Origin: JBBQVS01 sp964250805
Lineage (GTDB): Bacteria > Chloroflexota > Ktedonobacteria > Ktedonobacterales > Ktedonobacteraceae
DNA: 64,000 nt
Direction of reading: 5' to 3'
NCBI GenBank assembly: GCA_964250805.1
Contig: CAXUHG010000001.1
Coordinates: forward strand, 124,001-188,000
In this document: positions 1-8,005 of the stretch, piece after piece
Layout of the letters: each line of letters opens with the position of its first letter
Numbering within the stretch: position 1 is the stretch's first letter
Translations under genes and position numbers: made by a program
The notes under the pieces: generated by a model
What the model saw: only the letters and a program-made list of their open reading frames with translations
Told to the model about the DNA's origin: nothing
The model's database searches: none

Positions 1-664
1 ATGTACGTGCATGGCTCAAACTTGCATCGAAACCATAGTGAGCGGCGGTAAGCGCGATACCCTCCTCGCGGAGCAAGCCGAGGTTTGTATCGTAGACGCC
101 AAGATTCAACTCGACCTGTAGCACGTCGGCAGCGATAAGATGCTGCCCATAAGCATTCATGACCGTTGCCATCGCAATGCCTGAACACGACGAGTATGAC
201 CAGACCTGATATTGATAGTCCGTGTAATATTGTGTACGTGAGGCGGAGTCAATACGCACAACGCGTGCGCTCGCGTCTATAGGAACATAAGAGACGGTAT
301 TAGAATGAGCCAACATCTTTACATCACTAGCTTGTGAGACGCTCAGAAAAGAGAAACCAATACCCTTTGTCAATGTACGTAGGCCGCCCTCAGTCAAGCC
401 ACTCTGTATAAACAGCGTGAGCAGGATCATGATAAGAAAGCTGAGCGAGACAAGAGTACGGCGGCGCGTGTACCAGGAAGCGGGTAAAACAAGAGAAGGT
501 GCCGCGTTACCAAGGGGAAGCAGTGGATGTGTTTCGGCAGATGCCTGTTGTTGGAGTAATGCCTTCTTATGACGGCGATGTGCAAACCAGCCACCAATAA
601 TAAAGCTTGTGACGATTGCGATCATCAACACAAGCAGTAGGGCCGTGATTACGGCAGACAACAT
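1..664 (-). CDS. Membrane-anchored protein with C39-like cysteine peptidase segment (partial)
   Basis: The frame is open from an ATG at 664 to the window edge (at least 221 residues), so the C-terminus is missing. A weak purine-rich RBS (GAGGG) lies upstream. Two hydrophobic segments are visible, about residues 3-25 and 72-90, with a basic stretch (HRRHKK) between them. From about residue 150 a segment reading YYTDYQYQVWSYSSCSG is followed by a helical stretch. This resembles the start of C39-like papain-fold domains, where the Cys after Ser-Ser would be the nucleophile; the His and Asp would lie beyond the edge. Such proteins in Gram-positives are usually extracellular, membrane-tethered peptidases of unknown substrate. 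The fold assignment is inferred from a short motif and is moderate to weak. Confidence 0.6.
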   Translation of the reverse strand, partial: MLSAVITALLLVLMIAIVTSFIIGGWFAHRRHKKALLQQQASAETHPLLPLGNAAPSLVLPASWYTRRRTLVSLSFLIMILLTLFIQSGLTEGGLRTLTKGIGFSFLSVSQASDVKMLAHSNTVSYVPIDASARVVRIDSASRTQYYTDYQYQVWSYSSCSGIAMATVMNAYGQHLIAADVLQVELNLGVYDTNLGLLREEGIALTAAHYGFDASLSHART

Positions 665-779
665 ACGTTACCCTCACACAATTTTTCTATCCAGGTTCTT
701 GAATATTATAACGTATGGGCGCGTTAGATAGCGGTATTGAGAGCAGAAATAACCCGTTAGGGCTACTTCTATACTTTTC

Positions 780-1169
780 TCAGGTGGCACGCATGTCATA
801 GACCTCGACATTTTCGTCGATAGAGTGCCTGTAGATATATACCTGATTGACGAAGTAGTTCAGAGGCAACACAAGGTATTCCACGATATCGGTTGTGTTG
901 AGGGGACGTACATTCAGTGTGCCGTGCTTACAGATATGGAAGACGAGCAGTTCGCCCGGATCAATGATACCGAGTTGATGATAGTCTTTATAGAGGCTCC
1001 AGGAGATGGTTGTGTTATTTTCGATGAGCAACATTTCGTCGTCGCTCCCAAGATCGAGGCCAATACGCGGTTGAGGACGCGGCGACCAGCCACCAATCTG
1101 CCGTTCGGGAAGTGTTTCGGTTGGAGGAGCTTCGATTTCCTCGATTTCGGGAGCATATGTAATCGCCAT
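780..1169 (-). CDS. Hypothetical protein, 129 aa
   Basis: I do not recognise the family. The gene has an ATG at 1169 preceded by a good RBS (GAAAGGCG) about 6 bases upstream. The protein is soluble and acidic. Its first 35 residues are rich in Glu and Pro and look disordered; the rest alternates hydrophobic and polar residues, as in a beta-rich fold. It contains no Cys-pair metal site. An overlapping open frame on the + strand (825-1175) lacks an RBS and is taken as its shadow. It lies between the partial C39-like gene, in the same direction, and the divergent DUF72 gene. Function unknown. Confidence 0.6.
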   Translation of the reverse strand: MAITYAPEIEEIEAPPTETLPERQIGGWSPRPQPRIGLDLGSDDEMLLIENNTTISWSLYKDYHQLGIIDPGELLVFHICKHGTLNVRPLNTTDIVEYLVLPLNYFVNQVYIYRHSIDENVEVYDMRAT

Positions 1170-1338
1170 GTGTAACGCCTTTCACTATCGAAAAGGGGTA
1201 CGCCTGGAAAACGAACATCTACAACGGCTCTATTAAGATAGGATGCTTTTTAGAGAGGTGCGAGATACATGTATGATATTACTTTTGCTAATTTGACCTT
1301 CAACATCATGCCATACATTTGTATTGTTGTCAAGCTTG

Positions 1339-1366
1339 TTGCAGAACGTCAAAAGCAGACTATAAT
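1339..1366 (+). promoter_or_regulatory. Putative sigma-70 promoter of the DUF72 gene
   Basis: A perfect TATAAT box sits at 1361-1366 with a weak -35 (TTGCAG) 16 bases upstream. The AAAAAGGAG ribosome site follows directly, giving a very short leader before the ATG at 1388. Confidence 0.45.
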
Positions 1367-1387
1367 ACAACAAAAAGGAGTAGATAT

Positions 1388-2251
1388 ATGTTCTACATAG
1401 GCTGCCCTGCATGGGGATATAAAGAGTGGGTTGGACACAATAATTTTTTCCCGCCTAAGACGCAGGCGAGCGATTTTTTGCGGTTATATAGTAGGAAATT
1501 ATTGACCGTTGAGGGCAACACAACATTCTACGCCCTACCATCCGCTGAAACGGTCGCACGATGGCGGCAGGAGACGCCAGAGACATTTCGCATCTGCCCC
1601 AAAGTGTCACGCGATATCAGCCATGAAGCTCATATCGACAGGCGCAAAGAGGAAACGTTGGCGTTTGTGGAACGGATGCGCGGTTTAGGAACACGCTTGG
1701 GACCAATATTTCTACAACTTCCACCTGCGTTTTCACCGAATCAGTTGCCAGAGTTAGAGGCGTTTCTAGCTTTCTGGCCTCTCGATGTGCGTTTAGCGGT
1801 TGAGGTACGCAATCCCAGTTTTTACACAGAGCAGGGAGCAGAACACTTGAATGATATCCTACGTCGTTATAATGTGGCATGCGTGTTGATGGACACACGC
1901 CCAATTCGCACGGGGACGAAGCAAGAACAACAGATGCTGCAAGCTCGCGAACGCAAGCCAAATTTACCACTACAGATTGTCACTACAAACGACGTTGCCT
2001 TTGTGCGCTACATCGGGCATCCCGACGCAGAGGTCAATGCGCCATTTCTCGATGAATGGGCGCAACAACTGGGGCAATGGCTCACACAGGGCTTAACGCT
2101 GTATGTGTTCTGCCACTGCCCCTTCGAGGTGCATTCGCCCGACATCTGCGTAGAACTCTATCGGCGCGTTGCTAAGATCGTTGCTCTTCCGGCTTTGCCA
2201 TATTCCGGCGCGGCTTCTGATACGACACCTGCGCAGGAACGTCTACTTTAA
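1388..2251 (+). CDS. DUF72 (YecE-like) TIM-barrel protein
   Basis: This 287-residue protein matches the DUF72/YecE family in length and pattern. It opens with FYIGCPAWGYKEWVG, has GNTTFYALPS, a WPLDVRLAVEVRNPSF segment and a late YVFCHCPFEVHSP strand. YecE proteins have a TIM-barrel fold; their biochemical role is not settled. The start is the ATG at 1388, which has a strong RBS (AAGGAG) 7 bases upstream. An in-frame upstream codon at 1319 lacks one and would precede the -10 box. The last 80 bases overlap the convergent glycosyltransferase gene, so the C-terminal tail after about residue 262 is probably not conserved. Confidence 0.9.
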   Translation: MFYIGCPAWGYKEWVGHNNFFPPKTQASDFLRLYSRKLLTVEGNTTFYALPSAETVARWRQETPETFRICPKVSRDISHEAHIDRRKEETLAFVERMRGLGTRLGPIFLQLPPAFSPNQLPELEAFLAFWPLDVRLAVEVRNPSFYTEQGAEHLNDILRRYNVACVLMDTRPIRTGTKQEQQMLQARERKPNLPLQIVTTNDVAFVRYIGHPDAEVNAPFLDEWAQQLGQWLTQGLTLYVFCHCPFEVHSPDICVELYRRVAKIVALPALPYSGAASDTTPAQERLL

Positions 2252-3416
2252 ACGCTGGTGTTGGTGATGGAATGAAGGCAGGTTGTACAAGTGAAACGTC
2301 GTCTTTGAAACGACTATCATGCCTCGCCTTTTTCGAGGATGCAATGACTTTTTGGTATATCTTTCCATATTTCTGAGCCATTGTCCTTACAGAAAATTTT
2401 TCCTCTACGTAGTTACGAATGGTCGCGCGACTCAGTTCGACTAGTCGCGGAATACGCTCGATCATCTCTTCTACAGTATCAACGAGAAAGCCACTTGTGC
2501 CTTCGTCGATAATTTCAGGAGCTGCGCCGCGTGCAAATGAAATGACGGGACAACCGACGGACATGGCCTCGATCATCACCATGCCAAATGGTTCTTCCCA
2601 CTCAATAGGATTCAGGAAGCCGCGTGCCGTGCTTAACAAGCTGATTTTTTGTCGTGTATTGACGGGACCAACATACTTAATCTGTGTACCGTCTATGTAT
2701 GGTTTTATCTGCTCCTCGAAGTACGTTACCGCCTCTGCAATATTTTTATCTACAATGCCAGCAAGAATAAGAGGAATTCCTGCTTGCTGAGCACCCCGTA
2801 TGGCGAGGTGAGCACCTTTTTCAGGAACGAAACGTCCTAGCCAAACAAAACAATCACCAACTTGCTTTACACTATGCTTAAAAAAGCTCGCTGGCAGACC
2901 ATGATACACAACACCGACAAAGTTGAGTGGATAAGGCGTGTGCTTACGCTCGTATTCGCTGATGGCAACCATAGGTTCGGATAAAAACCACTCTTTATAA
3001 TATTCATCCGCGTCACCTGTCCATGATTGCACACGATCAAAAGGGAAATGACTGTGCAACGTCGTGAGGCATGGTGTGACGAGAGATGCCATGAGAGGAA
3101 ACAGGTACATATCAGAGCTAGAAGAAAGATGCGTGTGAACGATATCAAAATCGTGTTCTTTTATATATTCGACCGACTTATAGAAATGATAATATGCCTT
3201 GAGGTGCCCTTGCCAGGGCACGCCTGTTTCAATGAGCGATTGAGGGAAAAATGATTTGAGAGAGGCTGATGTCTTCGCATCGCCAGGAGCGAGTAATGTT
3301 ACATCGTGACCCTCGGCAACCTGTTCATTGATTAAGTTGGCGATAACGGCTTCGGTACCACCATAATTTTTGGGGGGAATACGTATCCAGGGAGGAGCAA
3401 TATGTACTATTTTCAT
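2172..3416 (-). CDS. Glycosyltransferase family 4
   Basis: This 414-residue protein looks like a GT-B, GT4-family retaining glycosyltransferase. The N-terminal half starts MKIVHIAPPWIRIPP followed by a glycine-rich NYGGTE loop (acceptor side). The C-terminal half carries FVWLGRFVPEKG, then the EPFGMVMIEAMSVGCPVIS signature with the E-x7-E pair that binds the nucleotide-sugar donor. No membrane segment is visible, so it should act at the cytoplasmic face, probably on a surface glycan or glycolipid. RBS AAAGGAA precedes the ATG at 3416. The last 40 residues (after about 370) are polar and variable, and their coding DNA overlaps the end of the convergent DUF72 gene. Substrate unknown. Confidence 0.9.
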   Translation of the reverse strand: MKIVHIAPPWIRIPPKNYGGTEAVIANLINEQVAEGHDVTLLAPGDAKTSASLKSFFPQSLIETGVPWQGHLKAYYHFYKSVEYIKEHDFDIVHTHLSSSSDMYLFPLMASLVTPCLTTLHSHFPFDRVQSWTGDADEYYKEWFLSEPMVAISEYERKHTPYPLNFVGVVYHGLPASFFKHSVKQVGDCFVWLGRFVPEKGAHLAIRGAQQAGIPLILAGIVDKNIAEAVTYFEEQIKPYIDGTQIKYVGPVNTRQKISLLSTARGFLNPIEWEEPFGMVMIEAMSVGCPVISFARGAAPEIIDEGTSGFLVDTVEEMIERIPRLVELSRATIRNYVEEKFSVRTMAQKYGKIYQKVIASSKKARHDSRFKDDVSLVQPAFIPSPTPAFKVDVPAQVSYQKPRRNMAKPEEQRS

Positions 3417-3941
3417 ATGGTTCCTTTACTAAGTGTCAACTTCATAAACATGCTACATCTATTATACACTTCCATGAGCAATCCACTTTCATTACGGGTA
3501 CACATCTCAAAAAGTTTCTATAGCTGAGTTAAAAGCGATTTTCCCCCAAAAGAAAGGTCTCCAATACATCCACACATTATGCATGGACGCTGGAGACCTT
3601 TCCCAGGACCAGAGAAGGAAAGAGAAGGGTATATGCAACTCTGGTAGACGTGAGATTATGTATAGGATAATGAAAAGTGATGATACCCACTCCAAGGTTT
3701 TAGAGTCGTAGCGACTGCGACGGTCTGAAGTGTGAACGCATGCTTGCTGCTGCTACGCCATCCCCCCCTTTAACCCGGTATCACACTAGTATACGTTGTC
3801 TTTGAGGATGTGGATTACTGCTTTTTTAGCGAATTTTTGTCATTTGAAATTGCAATGTTTTTGCTCTTTGGCAAAGTTGACTATTTGGGTTATGATGTAA
3901 GCAATATACGCTGTGACGGGCAGAAGAAAGGAACACAGTCT
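3417..3941. other. 525-base intergenic region between divergent genes
   Basis: No convincing gene is present. The stretch holds the long hairpin at 3553-3601 and a polypyrimidine run near 3600-3625 read on the minus strand. Open frames here (for example 3507-3695 minus, and the upstream extension of the thioesterase from 3810) lack RBSs and protein-like composition. Confidence 0.5.
3553..3601. repeat. Inverted repeat / leader hairpin
   Basis: AAAGGTCTCCA at 3553-3563 pairs with TGGAGACCTTT at 3591-3601. An inner ATCCA/TGGA pairing sits around the loop. It lies about 140 bases upstream of the glycosyltransferase start, on its 5' side, and is followed on that strand by TTTCTTTT. It could be a leader terminator or attenuator; no gene that it would terminate is visible. 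Confidence 0.4.
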
Positions 3942-4475
3942 GTGGAGAACAACTTTTTTCCCTCCTGGTATCCAGTGCAAATCCGTTTTCGCGACCTCGA
4001 TCCCCTTGCACATGTCAACAACACGGTTTATTTCACGTATTTTGAAGAGGCGCGGAGTTATTATTTGGATCAACTGGACACGTGGCTCAAGGAGTGGCCT
4101 TCACGTGAGGAGCATCAAGAAGTAGAAAGCGTCGTCTCGCATCCACCCCACAATCCACGTATTCGCACCAATCCCAATGGGAGTCATTATGGTTTTCTGG
4201 TGAAAGAGGCAACGTGTACGTATGAGCTACCACTAGTGCGCTCAGATAACGTGGAGATTGGTGTACGTGTTGTGCATGTCGGGCGCACCAGCTTCATCAT
4301 GGAACAACAGATACGGGATAGAAACGAGCATGAACACATCTTTGCCACGGGTAGGACAGTGATGGTGTGGTGCAATTATCTCACTGGTCGCCCCCATCCT
4401 ATTCCGTCATCACTCCGTTTTGCTTTTGAGCAGATGGAGGGAAAAGTGTTTCTAGCAGCAGAACACAAGTCATAG
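3942..4475 (+). CDS. Acyl-CoA thioesterase, 4HBT (hotdog) family
   Basis: A 177-residue single hotdog-domain protein. The diagnostic segment is IRFRDLDPLAHVNNTVYFTY near the N-terminus: the Asp of DLDPLAHVNN matches the catalytic Asp of 4-hydroxybenzoyl-CoA-thioesterase-like enzymes. It is followed by FEEARSYYL, and by a late strand ending in TGRTVMVW. Such enzymes hydrolyse acyl-CoA thioesters in the cytoplasm. The start is taken as GTG at 3942, with RBS GAAAGGA about 10 bases upstream. The frame stays open to 3810, but that extension is hydrophobic, lacks an RBS and is not part of the family. Acyl specificity cannot be read. Confidence 0.8.
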   Translation: MENNFFPSWYPVQIRFRDLDPLAHVNNTVYFTYFEEARSYYLDQLDTWLKEWPSREEHQEVESVVSHPPHNPRIRTNPNGSHYGFLVKEATCTYELPLVRSDNVEIGVRVVHVGRTSFIMEQQIRDRNEHEHIFATGRTVMVWCNYLTGRPHPIPSSLRFAFEQMEGKVFLAAEHKS

Positions 4476-4574
4476 GGAAAGTTTCATAATAAAAATTTTA
4501 TTGCTCTTTTTCCGCCCCTATGCTAAGATAAATTGCCTGCACAGGCTGCAATATAACCAAGAGAAGAAGGTATA

Positions 4575-5195
4575 ATGGCGAGTTTTAACAGAGGTGGTAG
4601 TGACAATACACAGCCTCCATCGGATGGGGAGATTACCGATGAAATGCTCATACACGAGCTTGCCAAGGGAAATGCGTGGGCAATGGAGCCACTGTATGAT
4701 CGCTATAATCGTATCCTGTACACCATCGCTTATCGCATGGTGTCCGATTCTCAAATAGCGGAGGACCTGTTACAGGAGGTATTTATGGCGGTCTTCAAAC
4801 GTGCAGACTCCTATTCGGCACAAACAGGAACAGTTCGTAGCTGGCTTATTTCAATCGTCCATCATCGCACTATTGACTATTTACGAACGGTAAAACGTCG
4901 CTCTATATTGAAGCAAGCGGAGTGGGAAGAGGTTGACCGCGATGAGAACACGGCTCAACCCGACGCATGGGAAGGCGCATGGAATTCTATTCAAGCACAG
5001 CATATACAGGCGGCCTTAAACATGCTGCCTCCTGAGCAGAGCCTTGTTATCAAACTAGCGTATTTTCAAGGCTGGACACATGCAGAAATAGCCGAAAAGT
5101 ATGGAATACCTCTCGGCACAGTCAAAGCACGAATGCGCCTAGGCATTAAGCACTTGCGAGATATTCTTGCCCAGAAGGGCATTACCGAGTTGTGA
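4575..5195 (+). CDS. ECF-type sigma-70 family RNA polymerase sigma factor
   Basis: A 206-residue protein with only sigma regions 2 and 4. Region 2 is at about residues 37-105, with YDRYNRILYTIAYRM and the AEDLLQEVFMAVFKR core-binding helix. Region 4 is at about residues 142-195, with PPEQSLVIKLAYFQGWTH and the helix-turn-helix AEKYGIPLGTVKARM. It directs core RNA polymerase to alternative promoters. The ATG at 4575 follows an AGAAGG ribosome site. No anti-sigma factor (ZAS-type or otherwise) follows it; the next gene encodes a YtkA-like exported protein, then a histidine kinase and regulator in the same direction. How it is held inactive is not evident. Confidence 0.92.
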   Translation: MASFNRGGSDNTQPPSDGEITDEMLIHELAKGNAWAMEPLYDRYNRILYTIAYRMVSDSQIAEDLLQEVFMAVFKRADSYSAQTGTVRSWLISIVHHRTIDYLRTVKRRSILKQAEWEEVDRDENTAQPDAWEGAWNSIQAQHIQAALNMLPPEQSLVIKLAYFQGWTHAEIAEKYGIPLGTVKARMRLGIKHLRDILAQKGITEL

Positions 5196-5318
5196 TTTTT
5201 CTCTTTATTTTATCTTTCGCAAAATAGGTAGATATACTTATAGACACTTCCGTTACCAAACATCTATACTTTACCTATTATTTCTAGCTTTGTACCATCT
5301 ATTCCTGGAGTTTCTGCC

Positions 5319-5705
5319 ATGCGCGTGCGTCCGTTTTTCTGGTGCCTCCTTGCATTTGTTTGCACCGGGAGTTTGCTCCTAGCTGCATCCTATCAGCCAC
5401 ATTCTCCCAACATTCTGCGCCTACACGTCCTTCAACAGCAACTGAAGACAAATAAGCCTGCTATGATAAAGTTATCGTTGACAGATAGGCAGGGTATTCC
5501 AATTGAACAAGCTCGCATTTCTTCACAGGCAAATATGACAAATATGGACATGCCAACAAAAGAGATTACTACTCAGCCTCTAGGTCATGGTGAGTATCTT
5601 GTGCAGTTGCATCTTTTCATGGCTGGTCCCTGGACAATTACTGTACAAGCATTGGCGGAGGGATTTGCACCATCTCAGCAAAACCTCTACGTTCAGGTAG
5701 AGTGA
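5319..5705 (+). CDS. YtkA/FixH-like exported protein
   Basis: A 128-residue protein with an N-terminal signal or anchor segment (about residues 5-24, LAFVCTGSLLLAA) followed by one beta-sandwich domain. The domain has KPAMIKLSLTDRQG, a Met-rich NMTNMDMPTKE loop, HGEYLVQLHLFMAGPWTITVQA and a terminal LYVQV strand. This is the pattern of YtkA/FixH-like domains, and the MDMP loop is characteristic. Relatives occur as extracytoplasmic domains near copper and oxidase genes. The gene is 11 bases from the kinase behind it, so it may supply the sensory input for that kinase. RBS CTGGAG precedes the ATG at 5319. Confidence 0.75.
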   Translation: MRVRPFFWCLLAFVCTGSLLLAASYQPHSPNILRLHVLQQQLKTNKPAMIKLSLTDRQGIPIEQARISSQANMTNMDMPTKEITTQPLGHGEYLVQLHLFMAGPWTITVQALAEGFAPSQQNLYVQVE

Positions 5706-5716
5706 CGTAAGGTGTG

Positions 5717-6775
5717 ATGAGAAAAAAAATCTTTGAGCTTTCACTCTTTGAAAAAGTTATTCTTGGCAACAGTATGCTTCTCATTGGTGAGGCAATCGCG
5801 GGTCTGTGGGTGACAAGTCACAGCCTGGAGACACATCACTACCTTATTGATACTGGTTTCATTGTTATCTCAACCATGCTCACCCTTATCACCAATACCT
5901 TCCTGCTCCGTGCCAATTTTCGGCCCCTCTACAATCTGCTAGCAACTATTCGAGCCGTAAGCAAAGGAAAAACCGACGAACGCGCTCATCTCTCGACCTC
6001 GGCTTCAGAGGTGGGTGAACTAGCGCAGGCATTCAACACTATGCTCGATAAATTAGAGGCGGCACGACGCGAACAAACAATGCTCATTATTCAAGCTCAA
6101 GAGGAGGAGCAACGACGCATAGCCCTCGAACTACACGATGAAGCAGGCCAAAACCTTACTGCACTACTTATTCACGCCGAGCTTTTATCACAGCGTATAC
6201 AGGCATTGCCTACAAGTGCCATCAATTTCCAGACGCAAGAGCAACTTGTCAATAGCATTACGCATATGAATACGCTGATTCAACAGACGCTGGAGGGAGT
6301 ACGTGTGCTGGCGCAACAGCTACGACCAAGTACGCTCGATGATTTGGGACTGGCATCGTCCTTCCGCTGGCTCGTCGAGGATAGTAGAGAGCGTTTACAT
6401 CTGAGAGTCGATCTTGACATGAGTGGCTTAGCAGAGACACAAGAGAAGCACACGCTCCCTTCTGCATATGAAATCGCCCTGTTTCGCATCGCACAAGAAA
6501 GCCTAACCAATATCGCTCGCCATGCTCATGCGCAACATGTTTCGCTTTCATTGCATTGTCATCAACACAATGTTACGTTGCTCATAATCGATGATGGTGA
6601 TGGATACGATACGACTGTGCAAAAAAGAGGGCTAGGCATATTCGGAATGCACGAACGAGCAGAGTTACTGGGGGGAGATTTGACGATACGCTCTGAGCAA
6701 GGTAGAGGTACAACAGTAGAGGTATACTTGCCCCTTCCCGTGGAAAATATGGGAGGTACTCTACATGTTGAATAA
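5717..6775 (+). CDS. NarL-type sensor histidine kinase (HAMP, HisKA_3, HATPase_c)
   Basis: A 352-residue membrane sensor kinase. Two membrane segments (about residues 15-33 and 45-65) enclose only about ten extracytoplasmic residues. A HAMP linker follows (about 65-120), then the HisKA_3 dimerisation helix with the phospho-accepting His in RRIALELHDEAGQ (about 139). The ATPase domain shows the N box (ALFRIAQESLTNIARHA), DDGDGYD and GLGIFGMHERA. With almost no sensor domain of its own, it probably reads a partner, possibly the preceding YtkA-like protein. ATG 5717 is preferred over the GTG at 5714, which sits too close to the AAGG ribosome site. Its end overlaps the response regulator start by 11 bases, indicating translational coupling. 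Confidence 0.92.
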   Translation: MRKKIFELSLFEKVILGNSMLLIGEAIAGLWVTSHSLETHHYLIDTGFIVISTMLTLITNTFLLRANFRPLYNLLATIRAVSKGKTDERAHLSTSASEVGELAQAFNTMLDKLEAARREQTMLIIQAQEEEQRRIALELHDEAGQNLTALLIHAELLSQRIQALPTSAINFQTQEQLVNSITHMNTLIQQTLEGVRVLAQQLRPSTLDDLGLASSFRWLVEDSRERLHLRVDLDMSGLAETQEKHTLPSAYEIALFRIAQESLTNIARHAHAQHVSLSLHCHQHNVTLLIIDDGDGYDTTVQKRGLGIFGMHERAELLGGDLTIRSEQGRGTTVEVYLPLPVENMGGTLHVE

Positions 6776-7487
6776 CGAAGAGACACAATCCCTTATTCGC
6801 GTTCTACTCGCGGACGATCACGATATCTTACGACAAGGCTTAAAACTTTTGTTGGAGACACAAAAGGATATAGAGGTTATCGGAGAGGCACGAACGGGGC
6901 AGGAGTCGCTCACGCTTACCTTCGAGTTACAACCTGCTTTAGTGATTATGGATATTAGTATGCCTGATATTGATGGTCTTGAGGCGTGTCGTAGAATTCG
7001 GCAGCAGCAACCGACGACGCAGGTATTGATGCTCACCATGCACGAAAGCGAAGAGTATTTTCTGCAATCATTACACGTTGGCGCGGCAGGCTATCTTGTC
7101 AAAAAGGCGGCTCCAACCGACCTGATCGCGGCGGTACGGGCGGTGTCACATGGAGGGGCGTATCTCTATCCGGGTTTAGCAAAAGCACTTATTCGTGCGT
7201 ATCTTGCTCCGGTAGAGCAACCAACTTCATCAGTAAAACAGGCGGAGGCAACGGCAAAAAACTCAGATTTAACGCACACGCTCCGTGTATTGACGCCACG
7301 TGAATTGGAGGTACTCACACTTGTCGCGCAGGGGTACACCAATCAGGAGATCGCGGACAAATTTGTGTTGAGCATCAAGACGGTACAAGCGCATCGTGCG
7401 AACGTCATGGAGAAATTAGAGTTGCACGATGTCACACAGTTGGTGCGCTTCGCGTTGCGACATAGCTTAATCTCACCGGAACCATGA
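6765..7487 (+). CDS. NarL/FixJ-family response regulator (REC + LuxR HTH)
   Basis: A 240-residue partner of the preceding kinase. The receiver domain (about residues 10-130) has the acidic pocket LLADDHD, the phospho-accepting Asp in LVIMDISMPDIDG, the switch Thr/Ser region LMLTMHESEEY and the Lys in GYLVKKAAP. A linker of about 35 residues leads to a LuxR-type helix-turn-helix (about 170-235), with LTPRELEVLTLVAQGYTNQE and LSIKTVQAHRANVMEKL. It binds DNA when phosphorylated. Its ATG lies inside the kinase gene, with the ribosome site GGGAGG just upstream. Confidence 0.95.
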   Translation: MLNNEETQSLIRVLLADDHDILRQGLKLLLETQKDIEVIGEARTGQESLTLTFELQPALVIMDISMPDIDGLEACRRIRQQQPTTQVLMLTMHESEEYFLQSLHVGAAGYLVKKAAPTDLIAAVRAVSHGGAYLYPGLAKALIRAYLAPVEQPTSSVKQAEATAKNSDLTHTLRVLTPRELEVLTLVAQGYTNQEIADKFVLSIKTVQAHRANVMEKLELHDVTQLVRFALRHSLISPEP

Positions 7488-7503
7488 TTTTGCCAAAAAA
7501 AGG

Positions 7504-7536
7504 CGAAGAGAGAACTCTTATAAGGAGTTCTCTCTC
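7504..7536 (+). terminator. Hairpin after the response regulator
   Basis: GAGAGAACTC and GAGTTCTCTC pair around a short TTATAAG loop 16 bases past the stop codon. No U tract follows, so terminator activity is inferred from position only. Confidence 0.45.
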
Positions 7537-7654
7537 CGTGTCCATCCTCCCAAAGTGGAGACTGGCGAAGCAGCAGAAGCATCTCCCCCAAGATACTTCT
7601 CTGTCAGACACCTGCCCCAAGAAACAGACAGTGTAGCTGAAACACGCCGTTCCT

Positions 7655-7785
7655 TCCTCGTACCGAGAGAGCAATCCAGATGTGACGACTCCCCATGTCC
7701 CAAGACAAGAGGCTTCTACGGTTTTGCACCGATGCTGTATCGTCCTACAGCCATTGATAAAAAAATTGTTCTCTCGGTACGAGGA
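7655..7785. repeat. Inverted repeat element, 131 bp
   Basis: The 21-base arms at 7655-7675 and 7765-7785 (TCCTCGTACCGAGAGA core) match with one mismatch across an 89-base spacer. No open frame spans it convincingly. It could be a miniature inverted-repeat element or a structured RNA. No second copy was seen in the window. Confidence 0.5.
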
Positions 7786-8005
7786 TCACTTTCCGCTAAG
7801 GAGCGGTAAACATCCCTTACCTTATGCTACCTGGTAGAACGTCCCCCCCAGAACGTTTTTCCCTGTAACATTTATCCCCCACACGTATAATACTCAATTG
7901 AGAGTAAGCCAAGGTTGACAATGTGTTAAGATACTATGTGTATTTCCAAATCACTGTTGAGAAAACTCCATCCGTACATTTCGTACAGAAAGAGAGCTTT
8001 TATTC

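Larger units (their letters stand above)
7488..8005. other. 518-base intergenic region
   Basis: No gene is supported. It contains a terminator-like hairpin just after the response regulator (7504-7536, GAGAGAACTC against GAGTTCTCTC) and the 21-base inverted repeat at 7655-7785. A TTGACA at 7915-7920 could be the -35 of the GH31 gene, but the matching -10 is poor. An 84-codon frame at 7555-7809 has no RBS and covers the inverted repeat. Confidence 0.5.

Noticed and set aside
825..1175. 116-codon open frame on the + strand overlapping the 129-residue minus-strand gene
   Set aside because: No ribosome site; the minus-strand frame has a strong one and more protein-like composition.
7555..7809. 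84-codon open frame before the GH31 gene
   Set aside because: No ribosome site; it spans an inverted repeat and its composition does not look like a protein.
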